A stretch of 64,000 nt of DNA from positions 139,326,426-139,390,425 of the forward strand of contig BSWB01000004.1 of assembly GCA_033239125.1 (NCBI GenBank), read 5' to 3'. The notes below the pieces were generated by a model. It was given only the letters and a program-made list of their open reading frames with translations. It did not search any database and was not told the DNA's origin. Origin of the DNA: Fagopyrum homotropicum. Its lineage: Eukaryota > Streptophyta > Magnoliopsida > Caryophyllales > Polygonaceae. Position numbers and translations under genes: made by a program. The stretch's first letter is position 1, and the number at the start of each line of letters is the position of its first letter. Positions 55,223 to 64,000 of this stretch are shown in pieces.

Positions 55223-55501
55223 TTATTGATCCCATAATTCATGGCATTCGATATAGCCGTATAATCCATCAAAACTGCCGTCGTAAGTGCATTTTACTTT
55301 TTTGAAAGGTAAACAATATCTTGTAAAATCACCGGTAACAAGTCTGATAATCTTACATGCATGATTCTTTTTCCTTTTTATCCGGTCTCTTTCATCCCGT
55401 CTCATACCCAAACTCTCAAATTGCACAATAAACATTAGATCGGAGAGTTGGAGGAGGTACCACTTGATGTTGATTTCAACCATTATCTGCCATTTCATCA
55501 T
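55223..55501 (-). CDS. Unrecognised 92-codon ORF in repeat copy B
   Basis: It starts MMKWQIMVEINIKWYLLQLS and ends YGYIECHELWDQ. The middle is strongly basic (RRDERDRIKRKKNHAC). The part shared with copy A has only a few substitutions. Upstream on the minus strand an AG before GACCATGATG could be a splice acceptor, so it may be one exon. I do not know the family. It may also be chance. Confidence 0.35.
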   Translation of the reverse strand: MMKWQIMVEINIKWYLLQLSDLMFIVQFESLGMRRDERDRIKRKKNHACKIIRLVTGDFTRYCLPFKKVKCTYDGSFDGLYGYIECHELWDQ

Positions 55502-56435
55502 GGTCCTAATGTTTTGAGATCCGTTTTTGTGGTATTAAAACTATATAAACAAACATAATAAATTAACAAACAAGATTGTTAAAAACGTTTTGAAGCAACT
55601 AACCTTTGAGTTATATATGCAAGATTGCAGTCCAGCAGAATTCGGTCAAAACATCAAGCAAATTTCAAAATCAATAAAGCAGGTTGTGAGAGTTTCCTCT
55701 GGTCAACAAACATACTTACGTCAATGATTATACATATACTTAAAAAAAATGTAAACATGATTGTACATGCTAACATGAAAACATCAGGGAAAGTTCACCG
55801 ATAAACAATACAGAGTAACAAAATTCGCACACACGTTAATCACAAATGCCGAATACTAAATGGTATGACACAATAGAAAGTATGAGAAAGCTAACCTGTA
55901 GTGCTAACAAAATGGATTTGGTTATTTAACTCAAACCCCACGCCAATAAATATATATAGATGAAGAAAAAATCCGATGATGAAGCTTACTGAATAAGATT
56001 AATGTGATATTCAGTTAGAATAGATTTGGAATAAAAAAATATTAATTACCGGAAAAATCGCTCAACAAATTTTTTTTATAACAAATTCTACAACAAATCT
56101 TATGACAAAAGAATCATTTAAATTGAGAAAGATTAAAATATTGTTTAAAGATCAAATCAGGTAACAAAATAAGGAAAAAAAATATTGATTAACAAAAGAA
56201 TTATTAATCAACAATGATTAGCTAAAATTTTTTTTATTCCCGTTAACAAAATATTGTTTCAACATAATATTTTTGATTCACGTTATTATTTTTTAATTAA
56301 AAAATCGGTTAACAAAATCCTTCCAATTAACGCCATAAATAATGATTAACTAAAGAATTGTTTAACAAAAAAAATACTGGTAAATCGGTTAACATATTTT
56401 TCCAAAAAAATCGTATTTAGTTTCTGGGATTTTTT

Positions 56436-59011
56436 TGTAACTCCCCAAATTCTCAGAACTCGGAACATTACTGGTTAGGACCTCATAATGGGTCCTGACC
56501 TCAGTTTGACAACAATATTACTAGGATCTTACAACAAGACACAAATAAGAAAAACCGAAATTCATAAAATGTATTTGTAAAAGGATGAATGCAACAAAGT
56601 CTAACAGCCTATCGTACTTAAACAACGGAAAAGACTAGCTGTCTTAACAAAAGGGAAAGACAACACATCAACAACCCAAACCCCCACTCTAAAGAGTACG
56701 AAGACCCGGCTGACCACTACTTCCGGATCACTCAGCTGCTGTTCTAACCTGCAGTAAAACTAAAAACACAACAAAACAACCATAAGCTAGTTATCTAAAC
56801 ATTAGGAGAATAATAATAGCACACACACACATAAACTAATAAACACTCATCATGCTTTCAAACAATCCATTTATTATCTTCATTTAAGTCATTCACTCTA
56901 ATGATACTTACTTTGTGACACGAGGGATTCCCAAACCTCGCCTCCGCCCCCGTGTACCCATCAAGAGTGGATCCGATGCATCTCACCGTGTATCTGTATG
57001 GTCTGGGTATAGAGAACCTCCCAGTCTCCTGGCAGAGCTGGGCAGTGATGTCACGACCCGTTATACATACACTTGGGCCTTAACACAATAATCACCACGG
57101 TCGTCCTAACAAGATGTTATTTTTATTATAACACACATTGCACACACACAACCATTATCATCCAACTAATATCCAGAAACCAGCTAAGTCGCTAGGACTT
57201 ACCTGAGTCAAATCACACTCTAACAAGTCTCAAATCGGTCCGTACTCGTGGTAACTCAAACGCCTGTCAAATAAGGCATGTGAATCAAAAACACATCCAG
57301 ATGTCCAACCTCATGCGAAGGGATTACGGAAAAAGCTCTCTTACAGTAAAAGACCATTTTACCCTTAGTGCCGAAAATCCGAAAAAGTCTATCATTTAGT
57401 TCTAATATTCTCCTCTAGGACCTAAGTCCACAATCGAGTTCTCATAGAAAAATTTAGTAAGGTTTTATAAAAGTTACCCAACATTCTTAGTTTACACAAA
57501 AGTCGTCAAGGCTCGACTTTGGGTTCATATACACGGCTTGGATAAGGATATAAAATCCCGAGATAAAATCCTAGATCCTCTATGATATACATACTAAACC
57601 TAGGAGTAAAGATCTATCAAAAAAACTTACTCATAACTCTCCCATAATTCTCCGAAGTTGGTATAAAAGCTGAAATTCCCATACTTGGTCTATTTTCCCC
57701 TGCTGAAAAAAACAGCTCAAGTGCTCTACTTCGGAACCTTACAAAACCTAATCCGACCGTTAACTTTCTCCCAAATTTTAACACAGTAAACTACCTAATT
57801 CAATCTACAAAATAATAAAAATTCAATGGTGGATTCTCGATCTAAGTTATAGAAATTAGATCCTAAAGTCAGCAGGTCGAAGCTGAATTATAAGGTGGGT
57901 AGAGGTTCTAATTTCGATTCTCCTTGACAGTATAAGCTTCCCTTATTTTTACCTAGAGGTCTCCGGTTCAAAACCCACTGCACCCAAATATACATCAACC
58001 ATAAAAGACCATCTTAAGATCAAAACCTTCTTGCTGCACATCTAACTTCTCTAATTCTCGTCTAAGCAACCCTACACTGCTTTCACCTCAAAACTCAGCA
58101 ACTACCACATATACACTAAACAACACAAAGGGTACTAAGCTCAGGAGTTGTGATTATTCACCCGTAGTAGTGAAGATCCAGTTTATTGTCGATCTCCCCA
58201 ATGAAGAGTCCAACGTTGTATAAGGCTGCATTCGATCGAAGGAGAGTTGATTACGGATCTATACATGAGGACGAAAGAGTGGACAGTAGGTGTGCACTTA
58301 CTCAGTCTTCTGCTGTAGCAGCCTGGCACACGATCTGCTCTTGGGGACGGTTGAAGACGCGATCTGCTCTTAGGGACAGTTGAAGACGCGATCTGCTCTT
58401 GGGGACAGTAGGTGTAGTGGCTCGGACTGGTTGCGAGGGTGTGTTGTCCTGTGTTCGGCCGGTAGCAGCGATGGAGGCGTCAAGGATCTGTGGTGGTGGT
58501 CGATGGCGTACTGTGCAGCCTGCCCAGCGGTCGAAGGAAGGGTGGCGGGGTCCGACTGCGAGGCTGGCACTGCTACTGTGGTCGACAGAGCCGGCGGAAG
58601 GGTCCCGGTGGCTGCGGTGTTGCGGCGGGGCTTGTTGTGGTCGCTGGTTCGGAGATCTCGTTGTTGTTGAGTAGTTGCTGCTACAAGTCGATTCACAAAG
58701 GGAGGCGAAAAGGGAAGCGTAAGCTACCGTTCAGTTTAGGGTTAATGTTGATTAGGTTAGAAGCTAATTAGATTAGAAGTTAATTAGGTTAGAAGTTAAG
58801 TGTTGGGCCGGCTGGGTAATCTTAGTGGGCCTACTCCGATGGGCCTGCTCATCTAAATTTAAAAGATGGCTGAAAGTAAGCGTCGTTAAATTGTACGGAA
58901 ATTCTTCGGTTTTCAACATACGGAAATTATTATTCAATTTACAAATCTATCATTTTATATAAGTTAAGTACAATATTTATCACTTTATGTGAATTATGGT
59001 CACATAAAATG
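56436..59011 (-). mobile_element. E7: Tekay-type LTR, minus orientation, broken by E8
   Basis: It starts TGTAACTCCCC, the reverse complement of an E1-type LTR end (GGGGTGTTACA with close variants). The conserved block with GACACGAGGGATTCCC near 56925 mirrors 4050-4090 of E1. It continues to ...CACATAAAATG at 59011, where E8 begins, so about the last 150 bases of this LTR are not in view. The left target site would be TTTTT (56431-56435). Whether it is a solo LTR or a full element cannot be told from this window. Confidence 0.85.
58331..58417. repeat. 29-bp tandem repeat in the E7 LTR
   Basis: Three copies of CGATCTGCTCTTGGGGACAG-type units start at 58331, 58360 and 58389. The middle one has TTAGGGAC instead of TTGGGGAC. 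E1 LTRs lack them. Confidence 0.85.
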
Positions 59012-59070
59012 TGTAATATCCAGAATTTTTATTCCGTCTATTTCCGTAGCCTACCAGTTTCCGATCCCTT

Positions 59071-59163
59071 GACTTCACATAAAATAATAAGTTTAGCCCC
59101 AAACCCTAATTTAGAACGACTTCACATAAAATAATAAGTTTAGTCCCAAACCCTAATTTAGAA
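59071..59163. repeat. 47-bp direct duplication in the E8 LTR
   Basis: GACTTCACATAAAATAATAA begins both units (59071 and 59118), and each ends CCCTAATTTAGAA. One C/T difference was seen. Confidence 0.9.
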
Positions 59164-59199
59164 TATGACTCGTCGTTGACAAGTCATGACATCCTAGTG

Positions 59200-59420
59200 A
59201 CGAGGTCGAGACGAGACCAAGACGAGTTAAGACGAGACCAAGATAAACTCGGGACAAGTACATGCATGGGCCAGACAAGTCTGTGACGAAGCTGTGACAA
59301 GGCCAAGACAAGTCTGTGACGAAGCTGTGACAAGCCCAGACAATCTGTGATGAAGCTGTGACAAGGCCAGACAAGGCTGTGACGAATCTGTGACAAGCCC
59401 AGACAAGCTGCTGACAGCCC
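59200..59420. repeat. ~30-bp minisatellite in the E8 LTR
   Basis: Units of the form GACAAGTCTGTGACGAAGCT plus GTGACAAGGCCA repeat with variation across the region, with ACAAGCCCAGACAA at some joints. Confidence 0.85.
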
Positions 59421-59459
59421 AGTCGTGACCATCAGCGCCAGCCCCAGCCCAGATTGCCA

Positions 59460-59660
59460 GCAGCGTCCGCTTCAGCCCATCTTCAGCGTGCCCAGCGCCA
59501 TCTTCAGCCCAGCATGCCAGTGCCCATCTTCAACCATCTTCAGCGTGCACAGCGCCATCTTCAGCCCAACATGCAAGCGCCCATCTTCAGCCATCTTCAA
59601 CGTGCCCAGCGCCATCTGCAGCCCAGCATGCCAGCGCCCTTCTTCAGCCCATCTCCAGCA
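59460..59660. repeat. ~60-bp minisatellite in the E8 LTR
   Basis: CATCTTCAGCGTGCCCAGCG and CAGCCCAGCATGCCAGCGCC alternate about three times. All three frames are nearly open, giving repetitive peptides, but nothing suggests a real protein. Confidence 0.85.
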
Positions 59661-61963
59661 CGCCAGCGTAGCCCAGTCTAGCACGGAGAAGGAGAAGCTG
59701 GCCATTCCTTTCGCAAGCCCAGGAGCACGCCAGCCCAAGACAGAGCAGCTGCTGTGACGTCTTGGATTTGTTGAGCTGGAACAATGCAATCTTCTGTATG
59801 CAACTGCTCCTTGATTTACGCAGAACATTTATCTCCTTCTGAATGCAGCCCACGTTCCCAACTTTCTGTCTACATTCAGAATCCTCTCTTCTTCATCCTT
59901 CCTTCTGCAGTAGACGACTCATCTCAATCGATCTCTTCTGCACACGGCTCTTCTGCACACAACTCTTCTGCACAGCGAGTACACAAATCCGGTTGAGTTT
60001 ACTTCCCTTACCTTCTGATCTGTAGCCGTTTGATTGCATCTCTAACAAGAGACTTTCAGTGCAGCGAATTCTCTTCCGGCTAGAAGGAAATACACTCGAC
60101 CTTTTTCAATACAACCGGGTAAAAATCTATTTGCATTTCTATCTCTTCTATCATCTCCTTACTAGTTAAATCCGTGTCTTATACCTTCCTTTTGTGCTGG
60201 ACTGCCTCCCCATTGATGCAGCAGTGTGTTAGGCTGTAGTTGCTCCTTGGATCGTCAATAAAAACGAGTCAAGGGCCCAGTCCAGTGAGAGGTCAGTTTT
60301 TCTCTCTCACTTCTGCTTATGATATAGATGTAGTGAATTCCATGAGAATAGAACCTAGGATGTGCGAGTTCAAGTGTTTAAACCAGTGTACTCGGGGAGA
60401 GTCGAATAGAGAACCCTAAGAAGATTAGACTGCTGTAAAACAGGAATGAGAGGTAAGAGAAAGAGAAGTGAAATACATTGTTTTAATTTCATTGTTGTAA
60501 GATGGAAACGGGCATAGTTGGAGACCAATGTTAGAGAGTTTGGATGATGATCCACCGTTGAAATTTTAATAGGTGATAGGTAGATGTATGTAGTTTACTA
60601 TATTAAAATTTGAGAAGAAATGAACGGTCGGATTAGAAGTTATAAGCTTCCAAAGTAGGGTAGTTAAGCAGTTTTTGTAAACATTGGAATTTTGGTTAAG
60701 TATAGAAAATGTAAGTGTTGTAGCCAACTTTGAGAATTTTTATAAAAATAATGGATGAATAGTTTTGAGAAATTCTTGCTCCTAAGGGTAGATGAAACAT
60801 CATAGATGATCTAGAGAATTAATTCGGAATTTTTATAAGCTTCTACGAATTTTATATTTGAAACCGAAGTTGGACCTTTACGATCTTTCGGAAAATAGGA
60901 AAATAAGAAAAGTGCCAGTTTGTAACCAAACTAAACTTTAGGACTTAGAATATGACTTTATAGTCTCAAATAAGAGTTTAGACAAGAATTTTGGAAATTC
61001 TGGGAGTTTCTGGACCAAGGGTAAAATAGTCATTTTACCATAAATTAGTATTGTAATCAGTTCTGTCCTATTACGATCTTCTATCTTAGAAGTCTTAGAC
61101 TTCTAAATACTTTGGAGTGTGCTAATGCACATATCTCCTTTGGCAGGCAACTGAGTTGCTACGGTTACAGAGCGAGTTTGGTTTACAGAGAATCGAGATT
61201 TATAACAGGTAAGTCCTTTGGGCTTACTTAGCTGACTTCTGAATATGAGCATGAATGATGATAGTGGTGTGTGATTGAAATGTTTAGAGTTATAGGTTGT
61301 GATAGATATTTACCGACCTATACTTGGCCTAAGAGTAACGGGCGGTGGCATTCTGCTCAGTTAGCTTGAGGGCGCTGGGGGTTTCTTTAGGAACTAGTCC
61401 ATACTCGGTTTGTAGTGATGCTACCGGCGGAGGTCAGCTAGACCTACACCCAGTTGGATAAGGAATGGAGGCGAGAACTGTTAAGAGTTCTCGTGCCACA
61501 ACTGTAAAATTGAATAAGATGAATCACCTAAGTAATAGATAATAAACGGTTGTGTGCCAGTATGATGTTTGTTTATATTATTCTGCGTGTGTTTGTGCTG
61601 TTATTATTCTACTTATATTTGGATAGTTAGCTAACAGTTGTTATGTTGTGTAGACGTACCATAGGTTAGAGCAGATGCCGAGTGATCCGGATGGTAGTGG
61701 TCAGCCGGGGTGTCGTACTTTTAGGACGTGTTGCAGTTTCATTATTTGTGGGATTTCCAGTTGGACCTTGGTTCTTTTCTTTCTATCCGTAGTTGTTATC
61801 TTATGTTTTCCGGCTGTCGGTTGTTCTGGTCACATTCATACGTTGTTAAGACTTAATTTATGATTTTCGGTTTTTCCTTATCTGTGCCTTGTTGTAAGAT
61901 CTTGTTAAGTTGTTGTCAAACTAAGGTCGGGACCCACTGTGAGGTCCTAACCAATAGACCTCC

Positions 61964-63318
61964 ACTAGAGAGAGGTCGAGGATGAGTTCCTCGAGAGGAC
62001 CCACCTGTAGCAAGCATGCCAGAGGCTGCTGTGGAAGAGGTAGCTGAGAGTGTAGGTCCTGAGGTCAGGCATGAGACTGCCGCTAGGTCTGGAGCGCAGG
62101 GAGCACGTTCGACTGAGTCAGGACGTGTTTCTATTAGAGAGTACAGAGCATATGTTGAGCGTATGGAGGAGGCTGTCAGAGTTGAGAGGCTTAACCAGGT
62201 ACCGCCGGTGGTACCGGCCCGGTCAGTTCAGGTGACACAGGGAGTGTCTCAGGTACCGGCTGTACCTGAGAGGAGAGTTAATGCTGATAGAGCGCCTACT
62301 GGGTCTAGAGCACCGAGACCGGATGAGTGGTTGAAGGCTTTCAACTCTCAGAAGGTTCCCTCATTCAGTGGAGAAATAGGGCTAGAGGTGGAGCATTGGA
62401 TAGGGAAGATAGAGACTGATCGATTTAGAGGCGATACGTTGCCCCGAGGATCGACAAGTGGATTTGGTGCAGACCCATTTCACAGATGATGCTCATTCAT
62501 GGTGGCGGACCATTCGTAGCCGAGTCGCCAGTTGGGAGCAGATGAGGAACATTGTTAGGGACATGTACTGTCCTGTCTCGCTGAGGAGGGAGAGATTCCA
62601 GGATTTCATTGAGGCGGGATTTGAGGATATCCCGATTGCTGCAGCCATAAAGAAGTTTCAGAAGGAGTTGACCCTACTTGGACCAGCTGCACCTCCAGAA
62701 GAGCAGCATGTTTACATTTTTTCCAAGAGATTGAGAGAGAGTACCCGATCATATCTGGCAGGATTCCGCTGTGAGACTTTGTCTGACTATCAGGATAGGG
62801 CCTCTGCTTATGAGAGAGATAAGCCAGCTTCGAGGAAAGCAGTTCAGTCTAGTGGGCCGGATAAGCGGCAGAGGACAGGACATGTTGGTAGCAGTGCAGT
62901 AGTAGGAGGTTATGGTCGAGGACAGACTCAGGGGAGGTCCAGCTACCACCCTACAGTTCAGAATTCAGGTAGAGATCGACAATGCTTTAACTGTGGTAGC
63001 CGTGATCACATTAAGACGGACTGCCAGAGGCCACCTACTACTTGCTTCACTTGTGGGAAGCCGGGACACAGGGCTACTTTCTGCCGTCAGGGTAGGGCCC
63101 CTTCACAACAGGGATCTTCTCCCGCAGGTGCTGAGAAGAGTGGACAGAGACCTCCTCAGTACCGAGCACCGAGTCAGCAGCAACAACAGTACCGGGCTCC
63201 AGGACATCCTGCTTCATACAGTACGGCACAGGGATCAGGTCGTGGCAGGGGACGTGGTAGTACCACTGACACCAGAGGAGGACCATCGAGAGTGTTCGAG
63301 CTGAGGAGCACTGAGTAG
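61964..63318 (+). pseudogene. E8 gag, N-truncated and frameshifted
   Basis: Gag enters from the LTR junction with a TGA near 61992. It reads from MPEAAVEEVAESVG (62016). An insertion near 62420 (GAGACTGATCGATTTAGAGG versus GAGACTGCGTTAGAGG in E1) shifts frame, and the rest is read from 62458. Two CCHC knuckles, CFNCGSRDHIKTDC and CFTCGKPGHRATFC, are near 62983-63085. The Gln codons at places where E1 has stops are intact here, which makes E8 a useful comparison. TAG at 63316 ends the frame. Confidence 0.88.
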
Positions 63319-64000
63319 CCTACAGCACCCGCGACCACAGGTACTATTTGGATCCATGATTTACCTGTGCGAGTTTTATTTGATACGGGTGCTACGCACT
63401 CCTTTATATCATATGCATGCGTAGATAGGTTGTCCTTAGCTACAGTAGAGGGTGTACCTTTTGTGGTTGGGTTACCAGATGGGGGTAAGGTTAGAGGATC
63501 CCGAGAGATTTATGACTGCCCTATTCATCTGGGAGGCCGGATTTGATTAGTAAATTTTCTTGTCATGCCCTTAGCACATGAGGACGTGATATTGAGGATA
63601 GATTAGATGACTAGACATGGAGCAGTCTTAGATATTGGTAGGAGAACTGTGACTGTCGCCACTGAGGAGGGTCACAGAGTGATATTCCGAGGTTGGGACC
63701 TCGGAAAGTCCGGCACAGTTATCAGCGCAGTGAGAGTAGCCAGATTGATAGCACAGGGTTGCGAGGCCTTCTGGAGATATGCCATGAAGGAGCGCAAGAG
63801 CCTGACATTAGAGGAGATACCAGTTGCATGCGAGTTTGCAGAGGTATTCAGTGACGACTTACCAGGGCTACCTCCACAGAAAAGTGTTGATTTTAGCATT
63901 GAGTTAGAGCCGGGCAAGAGACCGATCTCGAAGGCCCCGTACCGCATGGCACCGATAGAACTGCTTGAGCTGAAGAAGCAGTTAGAGGAGTTAGCAGAGA
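63319..64000 (+). pseudogene. E8 pol, start (protease and linker to reverse transcriptase), broken
   Basis: It continues in the 62458 frame. Protease has LFDTGATHSF near 63375. TGA at 63544 and TAG at 63604 stand where E1 has Trp codons, so both are G-to-A changes. The N-terminal side of reverse transcriptase (PISKAPYRMAPIELL-like, here with RPISKAPYRMAP) is reached at about 63920, and the window ends inside it. Confidence 0.88.

Larger units (their letters stand above)
49413..56435. repeat. Helitron-like repeat, copy B, main part
   Basis: This is the fuller copy. It contains the casein kinase palindrome, a promoter-like stretch, 1.7 kb of AT-rich sequence, the tandem array, and the unknown ORF at 55223. 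It passes straight through the sites where E1 interrupts copy A (near 55277). It is broken at 56435 by E7 (GGGATTTTTT followed by TGTAACTCC), whereas copy A continues GGGATTTTTTAACAAA. Confidence 0.75.
59012..61953 (+). repeat. E8 5' LTR, truncated at its 3' end
   Basis: About 2.94 kb are present, ending GTCCTAACCA where E1 would continue for about 40 more bases to TTACA. It contains three tandem-repeat zones near its start. It has no supported gene; several short frames only reflect the repeats. Confidence 0.85.
59012..64000 (+). mobile_element. E8: Tekay-type chromovirus with LTR-gag deletion, runs off the window
   Basis: It starts TGTAATATCC at 59012 inside the E7 LTR. The expected target copy AAATG is at 59007-59011; its partner is beyond the window. 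The LTR is a different subfamily from E1 in its first half but shares the 3' conserved part (TTGTTGTCAAACTAAGGTCGG). At about 61954 the LTR jumps straight into gag, so the LTR end, primer site, leader and gag N-terminus are missing. Gag and pol follow with stops. Confidence 0.88.

Noticed and set aside
58370..58696. Overlapping open frames on both strands in the E7 LTR
   Set aside because: This CG-rich block is open in several frames at once and has no recognisable domain; E1 LTRs have a different sequence here.
59425..59828. Repetitive frames on both strands in the E8 LTR
   Set aside because: They reflect a minisatellite whose unit has no stops in several frames; no start context or known family supports a protein.
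1..64000. tRNA or rRNA genes
   Set aside because: The only tRNA-like sequences seen are short primer binding sites complementary to tRNA 3' ends; no cloverleaf or rRNA segment was recognised.

Overview
The window is plant nuclear DNA, probably repeat-rich heterochromatin from a flowering plant. It holds Athila-type and Tekay/Del-type Ty3 LTR retrotransposons, tRNA-Asp and initiator tRNA-Met primer sites, and fragments of a plant casein kinase I gene. I see no intact host gene. Almost everything is a stack of insertions, and most boundaries can be fixed from 5-bp target-site duplications (TSDs).

The base layer is a Helitron-like repeat present twice in the same orientation. Copy A is 1-1996 plus 24613-26158. 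Copy B is 40089-40168 plus 49413-56435. Between them (39339-40088) lies the C-terminal end of a Helitron helicase. Both copies carry casein kinase I fragments; in copy B these form a palindrome with arms of about 0.85 kb.

Inserted into this base are: (E1) a Tekay-type chromovirus, + strand, 1997-24612, TSD ACTGC; (E2) an Athila-type element, - strand, 8167-20207, nested in the E1 pol gene, TSD CCACC; (E6) an Athila-type solo LTR, 26159-39338, TSD TTTAT; (E4) a second Athila-type element, - strand, 27303-38742, nested in E6, TSD GCGAC; (E5) a decayed Tekay-type element, - strand, 40169-49412, TSD GACTC/GACTT; (E7) a Tekay-type LTR on the - strand from 56436; and (E8) another Tekay-type element, + strand, from 59012, nested in E7 and running off the window end. 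Copies A and B serve as each other's empty sites for E1 and E5.

No element can work alone. E1 keeps one reading frame from gag to chromodomain but has nine premature stops, all explicable by C-to-T or G-to-A changes. E2 has reverse transcriptase and RNase H but no integrase; E4 has integrase but no reverse transcriptase, so the two lack complementary enzymes. E5 is badly decayed and E8 has lost its primer site.

The most unusual signal is a set of short CG-rich palindromes scattered through the three Athila-type families at matching places (two spots in the LTR, around the env-like gene, and after the protease). They follow CC-N-CG-RY-CG-N'-GG, and the paired N position differs by family: A/T in E2, T/A in E4, G/C in E6.
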